The translations under genes and the position numbers were made by a program. The notes beneath the pieces were generated by a model. That model was given only the letters and a program-made list of their open reading frames with translations, ran no database searches and was not told the origin of the DNA. Below, in pieces: positions 1 to 6,746 of a stretch of 9,936 bases of DNA. Numbering within the stretch: position 1 is the first letter of the stretch; each line of letters starts with the position of its first letter. The stretch comes from an uncultured Lachnospiraceae bacterium (GTDB lineage Bacteria; Bacillota; Clostridia; Lachnospirales; Lachnospiraceae): assembly GCA_902767235.1 (NCBI GenBank), contig CACXGR010000047.1, positions 1-9,936 on the forward strand, read 5' to 3'.

Positions 1-368
1 ATGAGGCGCCTGCCTGCGGGCAGGTCCGGAATCTCTGTTTTTCTTCTGTACCAGAGCGTCTCGCCCGGCATGAGCGTGCGGCCGACCCCCGAGCGCCTTG
101 TCTCGGGAGAAAAGGGGACCAGTATTTGGCCGTCAGGGACACCGCAGGAGGCATCCATCGCCTCGTCTGCCGGGCAGATCCCGTAGTCCCACCAGCCATT
201 CAGGCAGGTCCAGTCCGCGCGCCGAAGCTGGGGCCTGGGATACTCCGGGAGCGGTACCGCGTCGGGGCCGTCGGCCGCCTGCTCGCTCCAAATGGTGCAC
301 AGTTCATGAATTTCGGTATGCTTTTTTTTGCCAAGCTGCAGAGATGCGATCGCGTCTTTCAGTCTCAT
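1..368 (-). CDS. Glycoside hydrolase family 2 protein, N-terminal fragment (runs off left edge)
   Basis: Reading the minus strand from ATG at 368 gives 122 codons open to the window edge. The residues match the start of family 2 glycosidases (beta-galactosidase/beta-glucuronidase/beta-mannosidase group): RPQLRRADWTCLNGWWDYGI at about 45-64, where these enzymes begin their sugar-binding jelly-roll with 'R..W..LNG.W.F'; GQILVPFSPETRRSGVG at 80-96, the usual 'I.VPf.pES..SGi'; and LWYRR at 105-109 before 'IPDLPAGRR'. There is no signal peptide, so a cytosolic enzyme acting on imported oligosaccharides is expected. GGAGG lies 7 nt before the ATG, which fixes the start. The catalytic barrel lies outside the window, so substrate and activity cannot be told. 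It is transcribed divergently from the phosphodiesterase gene, with an operator-like palindrome over its promoter, as is common for regulated sugar-use genes. Confidence 0.85.
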   Translation of the reverse strand, partial: MRLKDAIASLQLGKKKHTEIHELCTIWSEQAADGPDAVPLPEYPRPQLRRADWTCLNGWWDYGICPADEAMDASCGVPDGQILVPFSPETRRSGVGRTLMPGETLWYRRKTEIPDLPAGRRL

Positions 369-402
369 ATCCTGTCCTCCCTCTCTTATGTCCGGGGTCT
401 TT

Positions 403-423
403 AATATCATTATACATGATATT
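403..423. promoter_or_regulatory. 21-bp palindrome, candidate operator over the GH2 -10 box
   Basis: The arms AATATCAT (403-410) and ATGATATT (416-423) are exact reverse complements separated by 5 nt (tatac). The TATAAT -10 box of the leftward promoter lies across the first arm and the spacer, so a dimeric protein bound here would block RNA polymerase. The site precedes the expected transcription start, so it should not act as an RNA hairpin in the GH2 message. It lacks the central CG typical of many LacI-family operators and does not match the Fur or PerR boxes as I know them. The regulator is not in the window. A related half-site TATCAT recurs at 471-476 as the -10 box of the rightward promoter. 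Confidence 0.5.
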
Positions 424-437
424 CGGGCGTCGGACAG
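409..437 (-). promoter_or_regulatory. Predicted promoter of the GH2 gene
   Basis: On the minus strand a perfect -10 box TATAAT (414..409) is preceded, after 17 nt, by a weak -35 box CTGTCC (437..432; three of six consensus bases). Transcription would start near 402, giving a leader of about 35 nt that contains the GGAGG ribosome site at 380..376. The poor -35 together with a palindrome over the -10 suggests a regulated rather than a constitutive promoter. This is read by eye only. Confidence 0.55.
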
Positions 438-447
438 ATTCCCTTGA

Positions 448-476
448 TTCACAGCCGGATCAGAGTGTTGTATCAT
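448..476 (+). promoter_or_regulatory. Predicted promoter of the GDPD-TIR transcription unit
   Basis: TTCACA (448-453, five of six matches to TTGACA) is followed after 17 nt by TATCAT (471-476, five of six matches to TATAAT). Transcription would start near 483, leaving a leader of about 60 nt before the phosphodiesterase start codon. It is back-to-back with the GH2 promoter without overlapping it, so the two directions could be controlled separately. Spacing and match are good for a housekeeping sigma factor; there is no experimental support. Confidence 0.55.
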
Positions 477-544
477 GAAGGAGAAGGGGTCGAAGTCTTT
501 TCCGGCTCCGGCCTTTCCAATAAATACAAAGAGGACCTTAAAGT

Positions 545-1291
545 ATGAATACAAAGAACTTTCCCCTGATCTGGGGACACCGGGGAGCCAGCGGGCACGC
601 CCCCGAAAATACACTGCCCGCCTTTCAGATAGCCGCCGACATGGGCTGCGACGGCGTCGAACTCGACATTCAGGAGACGAAGGACGGTGTGATCGTGATC
701 TGCCACGACGAGACGGTGGACCGCACCAGCAGCGGCGCCGGCTGGCTTAAAGATTTCACCTTTGAGGAGCTCCGCCGGCTGGACTTCAGCAACGGGAACG
801 GAGCCTATGAGGGCATTAAGATTCCCACCATGGAGGAAGTTTTTGACCTTTTGGAACCCACCGGCCTCACCATCAACATAGAGATCAAGACCGGCATCGT
901 CTTCTATGACCGGATCGAGGAGAAGATCCTGGATCTGACCAAAAACATGCACTGGGAGGACCGGGTTATCTACTCCTCCTTCAACCACTACTCCGTTCAG
1001 AAGATCAAAAAATTGAACCCTGACGCGAAAGTCGGCCTTCTCTACGCCGACGGCCCCATCGACATGCCCGGCTACGGGCGCCGCCTGGGCGTCCAGGCAC
1101 TGCACCCCGCCTGCTACAACCTGCAGTATCCGAATTTCATGGAGGACTGCAGAAAGAACGACCTCGAGGTCAATGTATGGACCGTCAACTCCGAGGAGGA
1201 GCTTCTGCAGTGCCGGCAGTATGGCGTGAACGCCATCATCACCAACTACCCGGCCAAAGCAAGAGCACTGTATGAGGCAGCGAACCGCTGA
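545..1291 (+). CDS. Glycerophosphodiester phosphodiesterase (GDPD family)
   Basis: This 248-residue protein hydrolyses glycerophosphodiesters, such as deacylated phospholipid headgroups, to sn-glycerol 3-phosphate and an alcohol. The GDPD signature is complete: HRG at 12-14 (general acid/base and phosphate contact), PENT at 20-23, metal ligands in VELDIQ with E39 and D41, CHDETVDRTSSG from 53 with catalytic H54, NIEIK with E113 and K115, and a late VNVWTVN segment. Length fits single-domain cytosolic UgpQ-like enzymes. There is no signal peptide or membrane helix. The start is supported by GAGGA at 531-535, 9 nt upstream. It is the first gene after a predicted promoter, and the TIR-protein gene follows 56 nt after its stop with no obvious terminator, so the two are probably co-transcribed. 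Exact substrate preference is not visible. Confidence 0.95.
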   Translation: MNTKNFPLIWGHRGASGHAPENTLPAFQIAADMGCDGVELDIQETKDGVIVICHDETVDRTSSGAGWLKDFTFEELRRLDFSNGNGAYEGIKIPTMEEVFDLLEPTGLTINIEIKTGIVFYDRIEEKILDLTKNMHWEDRVIYSSFNHYSVQKIKKLNPDAKVGLLYADGPIDMPGYGRRLGVQALHPACYNLQYPNFMEDCRKNDLEVNVWTVNSEEELLQCRQYGVNAIITNYPAKARALYEAANR

Positions 1292-1347
1292 TGTTCAAAA
1301 CAGCGATGTTCCGCACGTGCCCCCTCAACCAAACATAAGGAGTCCCC

Positions 1348-4300
1348 ATGTCTGATCAGGATAATAACTTTCAGGATGCGAGCATCCGCCATAAGAACAC
1401 ACAGGATACCAATGCGGCCGATCGCAATTACAAAGCCTTTATCAGCTACCGGCACAAGCCGCTGGATATCGAGATCGCCACAAAGCTCCATCGGCGGATC
1501 GAGCGCTACAGGATTCCCCGCGACCTGCGAAAAGGCGGTTCTGACAGGCTCGGTCTGGTCTTTCGCGACCAGGACGAACTCCCGATTGCCGACAACCTCA
1601 CGCGAAATATCCAGGTCGCCCTGGACCACTCCGAGTTCCTGATCGTCGTGTGCAGCAAGGACACGCCGGAATCTATTTGGGTACAGCGGGAGATCACCTA
1701 TTTCCTGGAGCACCACAGCCGCGACCATCTGCTGGCGATCCTGATCAGCGGCGAGCCGGATCAGTCCTTTCCCCGGCAGCTGGTCGAGATCCGGGACGCG
1801 GACGGGAACCTCATCGAGGAGATCGAGCCGCTGGCGGCCAATATTGTGGCTGACTCTGCCCGCGAGAGGAACCGCCTGTTCAAGACGGAGAGCCTGCGGA
1901 TCCTGGCCTCTCTGATCGGCTGCCCCTATGACGCCCTCTACGGTCGGGAGCAGCGCTACAAGATGCGGCGCCTGGCGGCCGCCTCTGCCGCTGCAGCTGC
2001 TGTGGCCGCTGTTTTTATCTGCATGCTCTTAAACCGCAATGCAAAGATCCGGGAGCAGCTCCTCTCCTCCATGGTCAACGAATCCCGCGCTCTGTCCGCG
2101 CTCTCAAACAGCGCCTTCCGTGAGGGAAACTACCGCCAGTCGCTGGAATATGCCCTGGACGCCCTTCCCGGCAGGAATCCGGAAAGGCCTTATGTCGCAG
2201 AAGCGGAAGCCGCTCTCTCCGGCAAGCTCTATCTCTACAGCGACGGCAGTGTTATGCGCTATGCGCAGTCTTTTGATTGGGACACGCCTGTCTATAACAT
2301 GGCTCTGACGCCCGACGGATCGAAGCTCGCAGCCGGCGACGCCTACGGAAATACCCGTGTCTGCAACACCGAAACCGGACAGGTGATCTGGGAGGACTGC
2401 CTCGAGCAGCAGTCTTCCATTTCGAAGCTGTATTTTCAGGACGATCTGCTGCTCGTAAACAGCGACGACGCCCTCATCGCCGTCTATACCGCCGATGGAG
2501 AGCGGATCCGCTCCGATGAGAATGAGCGTGTGCTGTGCGTCCCTGAGACCGGCGGTCTCTACCTGAGCTACAGCTTTGCACAAGACGGTCACCCGGCCAG
2601 TGTCCGGGATCTTAGCACCGGGGATCTCGTCCGTTCTTTTGGGGCCTTTGATCCCCCTGAATACCTGCCCGTCTCAGGCTGCCTCTCCCCTGACGGAAAA
2701 TTGGCCGCGGTACTCGTGGAGGTCCCAAGTACCAAGAGCGTTTCTCTCTATATCTGTGACCTGGAATCCGGCAAACGCCAAAAGATAGAGGCGGACCTCC
2801 TCTATTCTTCCGCCCTTTCTTCTTACGCGATCGATTTTGACCGGAATGGAGACCTGCTGCTCGCCTTTGCCGGACTGGACGATCTTCTCGCAGAGGAAGC
2901 CCGCTTTGAGGGAAATTATGTGAAGCTCTACAGTCGGGCAGATGACTGGGCCTGCCGCTTCAGGACTTTTTTGGATTACGGGACCGCTTCCCGAAGCCTG
3001 ACCAACGGTCTTGATCTGTCCGATTATATCGACTCCATGACGCCTGTCGAAGGAGGCACTATTTTGGCATCCCGGAACAGGATGTTCATGGTCAACAGTG
3101 CGGATGGGAGCATTCTCTGGCAGAAAGATCTGCCGGACCGGGTCTGCGGCGTGAGAGAGCTGCCCGGGACGAACCTGGTCGCTCTGGCTATGCGAAACGG
3201 CAAGGTCACTCTCTGCCTCCGCAGTACCGGCGTTCTGAGCAGCGATATCGGCATGGCTTATATGGACTGCCCTTATGAGCTGGCATCGGCCAGGATCTCC
3301 CTGATCGATCAGAACACGATACGGTTCGTGGTCATCCCGGCCAAATTCCAGAATCGGGCGGCCGTGATCACCTACAGCCCAAACAGTGATACGGTGACCT
3401 CCGCTTGGAGCAAAAAGGTCGATTCCGAGTCCAGGCTCATCGTTGCCTCGCCTTCCGGCGCGCTGTGTGCGTCTGTGACGGCTGACGATACGGGGAACTA
3501 TCACTTCGTCCTCTTTGATCCGGAGGGACAAAAAGAGCCTGTGGAACTCACAGGCTCTGGGATCCCTTCTTACAAGGTCACTTTTGATAACAAAAATATC
3601 CGGCTGACGGACAGCGGAAAGCTCATTCTCTGCGGCAGGATCTTCGACTTTGAGAGCGATTCCGTGACCGGTCTGTGCCGAAGCGGAGCGCTCACTGACT
3701 CCCTGAGCACGGATGACACCGCATTCTGCGAGGATCCGGAAGACGCTGCGGTCATCAGTGCCTGCGCGGAAAGAAACAGTGACGGCACCTTCGACCTCGT
3801 GCTGTGGGAAAATGCGCAGTACACAGGACAGTCGTCACGAATTCCTCTCAGCTATGAAGAGGCCGGTCAGCAGGTCCGCTACCTCCGGTGCAGCTGTGAA
3901 GCCGTATGCCCCCTGGGATACGCGCTGGTCCGGGCACAGGCCGATGATCGGCACGCTCCCGTCTATCTTCTGTACAATTGGAAGGAAGACAAGTGGTCCG
4001 GCTTCTCCGAACATGCGCCGGCCCCGGAAATGATCTGTGCCATGGCACAGACGCAGCCTCTCATGGCTTTTCAGAAAAGTGACGGCACTCTGTGCCTGTT
4101 CGATCTGACATCCGGCAGGGAACTGCGGACTATGGAAAGTTCGCTGCCGGGAAAAAATGTCACCAAAATGCTCTTTTCGCCGGACGACAGCCGGCTTCTG
4201 GTCTTTACCCAAAACGGAAGGCTTTTGATCTTCGATACCGGGAGCGGAAAAGAATTGAATCACTGCCTCTTCTCCGATTCGAGACTGCGCTTTTACAGCG

Positions 4301-4581
4301 AAGGCCGCTATAGAGTGGTCTCTGCCTCTGCCGGACAGAACAACCGCCTTCTCATCCTCTATGACGATGTCACATTTGATACTTCCGTCGCGATCACCCT
4401 CGATGCTGACACCATGGAAGAGACCGGCATCTTTGCGGGCATCTGCGCCTATTTCCCGCAGTCGAACAGCGTCCTTGTAAAACCGCACCAGCGCATCGCC
4501 TTCATCCGTCCGCTCTATTCCGTGGAAGAAATGCAGGAAATCGCAGAAAAAATTTTGGATCAGGAGGACAGTCCCCGCTGA
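1348..4581 (+). CDS. TIR domain - transmembrane helix - beta-propeller (WD40/PQQ-like) protein
   Basis: The 1077-residue protein has three parts. A TIR (TIR_2-like) domain covers about 27-140: YKAFISYRH at 28-36, FRDQDELP at 72-79, then SEFLIVVCSKDTPESIWVQREI at 95-116. E115 sits where catalytic glutamates of NADase TIR domains (SARM1, plant TIRs) occur. After a linker (EPLAANI; KTESLRILASLIG) comes one membrane helix at about 209-228, preceded by KMRR, which predicts a cytosolic TIR and an extracytoplasmic C-terminus. A helical, TPR-like stretch follows at about 235-285, then roughly 790 residues of beta repeats with WD40/PQQ-type blades, for example at 312-350, 444-477, 572-600 and 936-970 (FSPDDSRLL then LLIFDTGSGKEL). 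AAGGAG 5 nt before the ATG gives a firm start. Family knowledge supports the domain names; a sensor role with TIR signalling or NAD cleavage is inference. Confidence 0.9.
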   Translation: MSDQDNNFQDASIRHKNTQDTNAADRNYKAFISYRHKPLDIEIATKLHRRIERYRIPRDLRKGGSDRLGLVFRDQDELPIADNLTRNIQVALDHSEFLIVVCSKDTPESIWVQREITYFLEHHSRDHLLAILISGEPDQSFPRQLVEIRDADGNLIEEIEPLAANIVADSARERNRLFKTESLRILASLIGCPYDALYGREQRYKMRRLAAASAAAAAVAAVFICMLLNRNAKIREQLLSSMVNESRALSALSNSAFREGNYRQSLEYALDALPGRNPERPYVAEAEAALSGKLYLYSDGSVMRYAQSFDWDTPVYNMALTPDGSKLAAGDAYGNTRVCNTETGQVIWEDCLEQQSSISKLYFQDDLLLVNSDDALIAVYTADGERIRSDENERVLCVPETGGLYLSYSFAQDGHPASVRDLSTGDLVRSFGAFDPPEYLPVSGCLSPDGKLAAVLVEVPSTKSVSLYICDLESGKRQKIEADLLYSSALSSYAIDFDRNGDLLLAFAGLDDLLAEEARFEGNYVKLYSRADDWACRFRTFLDYGTASRSLTNGLDLSDYIDSMTPVEGGTILASRNRMFMVNSADGSILWQKDLPDRVCGVRELPGTNLVALAMRNGKVTLCLRSTGVLSSDIGMAYMDCPYELASARISLIDQNTIRFVVIPAKFQNRAAVITYSPNSDTVTSAWSKKVDSESRLIVASPSGALCASVTADDTGNYHFVLFDPEGQKEPVELTGSGIPSYKVTFDNKNIRLTDSGKLILCGRIFDFESDSVTGLCRSGALTDSLSTDDTAFCEDPEDAAVISACAERNSDGTFDLVLWENAQYTGQSSRIPLSYEEAGQQVRYLRCSCEAVCPLGYALVRAQADDRHAPVYLLYNWKEDKWSGFSEHAPAPEMICAMAQTQPLMAFQKSDGTLCLFDLTSGRELRTMESSLPGKNVTKMLFSPDDSRLLVFTQNGRLLIFDTGSGKELNHCLFSDSRLRFYSEGRYRVVSASAGQNNRLLILYDDVTFDTSVAITLDADTMEETGIFAGICAYFPQSNSVLVKPHQRIAFIRPLYSVEEMQEIAEKILDQEDSPR

Positions 4582-4582
4582 C

Positions 4583-5446
4583 TCAATTCAGCAGCGTAAA
4601 CCCCAGGATCAGCGCCCCTCCGATGATCTGCCGAATGCTCATGGGCTCGTGCAGAATGGTCACCGACAGGATCACCGCCGTCAGCGGATCGATGTAGCTG
4701 AGCACCGCAGCCTCCTGTCCCGTCACGTGCGGCAGAGACGAGAAGTACAGGCAGTAAGCGACGCCCGTGTGCAAGAGACCCACGACAAACAGCAACACCA
4801 GCCCCCGAATATCCAGTTCTCCCACATGCAGGCCCCCGGTGAGCATCACATACGGAAAGAGCGTCACGACCGCCGCCACAAACTGCAGAAAGGTCCGCCG
4901 GATCCCGTCCACTTTCTTAATAAACTTGTTGAGAAGGACGACGGTCGCATAGAGCACCGCCGCTCCGAGTCCGAATGCGATTCCAACCCGGCTGTTCCCG
5001 CTGCTCACTTCTTCGCCTCCTCCCGCCGTGATCAGGAGAATTCCCAGCGTCGACATGACAAAACACAGCAGCCTTTTCCCCGTCAGCTTCTCCCTGAAAA
5101 GGATCGTGCTCACCAAAGTTATGATCACCGGCGCCGCGTAATAGCTCAGGGTCGCCATTGAGACAGTCGTGTACTTGTAGGCCTCGAACAGGAGAATCCA
5201 GTTGAAGCCCATCGCGATGCCTGACACCACCAGAAGAAGCACTTCTTTCTTCATTCCTTCCAAAGTGATTTTCTGCCTGGTGATCACAAGATGTCCGCCG
5301 ATCGCCAGCACAGCGAGCATCGCTCTGCAGAGCGCGATCTCCCCGGAGGCAAGCGGAATCCCCCGGACAAAGAGTCCAATGGTCCCGAAGATCGCCATGG
5401 AAACCGCGATCATCAGCCGCGCGCGGTTTGTTCTATTCTGATTCAT
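4583..5446 (-). CDS. EamA/DMT-superfamily transporter
   Basis: This 287-residue, very hydrophobic protein has the two tandem EamA repeats of the drug/metabolite transporter superfamily and probably ten membrane helices. Repeat 1 spans about 8-140 (opening AVSMAIFGTIGLFVRGIPL, closing FREKLTGKRLLCFVMSTLGI) and repeat 2 about 153-286 (closing ILHEPMSIRQIIGGALILGF, with the usual Glu at 267). Family members export amino acids, metabolites or toxic compounds; the substrate cannot be read here. Its ATG lies inside the end of the upstream Cys-rich-protein gene (14-nt overlap), and only a weak purine-rich stretch precedes it, so translational coupling is likely. It is the last gene of the minus-strand cluster, and its stop lies one base from the stop of the convergent TIR gene. 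Confidence 0.92.
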   Translation of the reverse strand: MNQNRTNRARLMIAVSMAIFGTIGLFVRGIPLASGEIALCRAMLAVLAIGGHLVITRQKITLEGMKKEVLLLVVSGIAMGFNWILLFEAYKYTTVSMATLSYYAAPVIITLVSTILFREKLTGKRLLCFVMSTLGILLITAGGGEEVSSGNSRVGIAFGLGAAVLYATVVLLNKFIKKVDGIRRTFLQFVAAVVTLFPYVMLTGGLHVGELDIRGLVLLFVVGLLHTGVAYCLYFSSLPHVTGQEAAVLSYIDPLTAVILSVTILHEPMSIRQIIGGALILGFTLLN

Positions 5447-6746
5447 ATTCTCTGTTTTCTGAGTTCTTACTCTCCACCTTCACCCTTCCTCTGTGGATGC
5501 TGTCCTTAAAGAAATCCTTGACGGAGCAGCCCGCCCTGCCGGAAGAAGCGCAGGCACAGGCGCAGGCGCAGGAAGAGGCACATGCACAGCTGGAAGCGCA
5601 GGCGGAAGCACAGGAGGAAGCACAGGAAGAGCGGGGCCTGGACCCGCGGTTGCCCGGAGGTCTTCTGCCGCCGTGCACAGGCACATTGATCACGTTGACG
5701 TTGATAAAGGTGTTGGGAGAGCTCCCGTAGCGGTAAGTGCCGGTCTTGCTGTACTGCTCCGGCTTCTCCAGGTCCTTCTCCTCCACGATTTCCTTGCTCT
5801 TGATCATGGTGTGCCCGCAGTAAGGGCACTCGTCCTTGCCCTCCACGCGGCCGGCGCCGCAGCCCGGGCAGTTCTCGTAGTACTCGATCTTCGTGCGGAT
5901 GATCTTTTTCTCCGTCTCCGTGCCGCCGTCGCTGCTGCCAAATCCCGCGCCGCCCGCGAGCCAGCGGATGAGCCTCGCGATCATCACAAAGGGCACGGCC
6001 ACGACAAAAATGAAAAATCCCAGCCCGATCAAGCCAAAGACCATATCTTCCGCGGTGAATTCATCCGTATAGGAGCTGTTCCCGCCGCCGGCGTCATTGT
6101 CCTCCGCCTGCCGGTCGGCCGAAAAGGCAAAGGCATCATTGGGATAAGCCACGGTAACGGTATAGCGCTCGCCCGCAGACAGGCTGGCGTTAAAGACCAG
6201 GTATCCGTCCTCCTGCTGGCACTCCGGCTGCCAGGCGCCGGCTTTGTCCGCGTTCCACCTGATGGTCAGGTCCTCCACTTCGATCCCGTCAAACCAGGCC
6301 GGCGTGTAGATAAAGGCAGTCTCTCCCTCCGCGAAGCGGCCGATCTGATACATGTGGTCCTGTACAAAGGAAAATTCGAAACTCGCCACCTCGTCCGCAT
6401 AGTATTTGCGGTCCAGGTAAATGGCCAGTTTGGATCCGTTGTCTTCGATCCTGCTGATATTGCTGCTCAGCGCTTTGACGTCTGTGTGATTCTGATTGGG
6501 AACGCCGATATCCACCCACTCCAGGGGGCCGTATTCCTGGTCGTCCAGCACTCTCCAGTCTATGTGGTAGGTCATAAGGAGCGAAGCGTCCTCCTGCACG
6601 TCCACCGTGATCAGGAAATGCTCGATCTGATCGGTGGGTCCGTCTGCCTTTGCGGTCATCGCAAAGAGGGAGGAGAAGCTAAGGCAAAATATCACGAAAA
6701 TGACCGTCATCAGCTTTGTGATCGATCTTTTGACATCTGTTCTCAT
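5433..6746 (-). CDS. Membrane protein with zinc ribbon and Cys/Ala/Ser-rich C-terminal tail; likely radical SAM partner
   Basis: The 437-residue protein has a signal peptide (KRS then a hydrophobic core at 12-29; possible cleavage after AKA at 32-34). An extracytoplasmic beta-rich domain covers about 35-235. A membrane helix at about 236-260 ends in RLIRW. A four-Cys zinc ribbon follows (C293, C296, C307, C310). After NVNVINVPV and a basic, Gly/Pro-rich linker comes the tail: nine Cys in 25 residues (375, 379, 383, 387, 389, 393, 395, 397, 399), alternating with Ala or Ser, then GRAGC (C407), SVKDFF and a charged end. Helix placement puts ribbon and tail in the cytosol. The layout recalls DUF2207/TPM-type proteins, whose tails are Gly/Ser-rich, but this resemblance is weak. 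I chose ATG 6746, not the upstream in-frame ATG at 6839, because AGGAGG lies 8 nt before it and the signal peptide follows at once. It overlaps the radical SAM gene by one base. Function is unknown; the tail is a plausible modification substrate. Confidence 0.87.
   Translation of the reverse strand: MRTDVKRSITKLMTVIFVIFCLSFSSLFAMTAKADGPTDQIEHFLITVDVQEDASLLMTYHIDWRVLDDQEYGPLEWVDIGVPNQNHTDVKALSSNISRIEDNGSKLAIYLDRKYYADEVASFEFSFVQDHMYQIGRFAEGETAFIYTPAWFDGIEVEDLTIRWNADKAGAWQPECQQEDGYLVFNASLSAGERYTVTVAYPNDAFAFSADRQAEDNDAGGGNSSYTDEFTAEDMVFGLIGLGFFIFVVAVPFVMIARLIRWLAGGAGFGSSDGGTETEKKIIRTKIEYYENCPGCGAGRVEGKDECPYCGHTMIKSKEIVEEKDLEKPEQYSKTGTYRYGSSPNTFINVNVINVPVHGGRRPPGNRGSRPRSSCASSCASACASSCACASSCACACACASSGRAGCSVKDFFKDSIHRGRVKVESKNSENREYESE

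Noticed and set aside
98..478. Plus-strand frames of 126 and 92 codons over the left-edge region
   Set aside because: The minus strand reads as a GH2 N-terminus with a proper ribosome site and promoter; the plus frames are low-complexity Arg/Pro/Ser shadows running through the palindrome.
475..750. An ATG at 475 beginning a 91-codon frame upstream of GDPD
   Set aside because: It is out of frame with GDPD, runs into its coding sequence, has no ribosome site and yields a low-complexity basic product. It also starts inside the predicted promoter.
473..1105. A 210-codon minus-strand frame across the GDPD gene
   Set aside because: The plus strand encodes every GDPD signature; the antisense frame has none and would cover the promoter region.
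1290..1311. A direct repeat GATGTTC (1290-1296 and 1305-1311) between GDPD and the TIR gene
   Set aside because: Seven bases twice is within chance, there is no palindrome or promoter match around it, and I see no stem-loop followed by a T-run, so it is neither operator nor terminator on this evidence.
2674..3531. A 285-codon minus-strand frame within the TIR-propeller gene (also a 217-codon one at 3835-4488)
   Set aside because: These are antisense shadows: no motifs, Arg/Val/Asp/His-rich composition, and the plus strand is one uninterrupted recognisable protein.
5543..5626. GC-rich repeated GCAGG-like DNA on the plus strand, considered as a tandem repeat
   Set aside because: The periodicity is fully explained by the Cys/Ala/Ser codons on the minus strand, and the units differ at synonymous positions.
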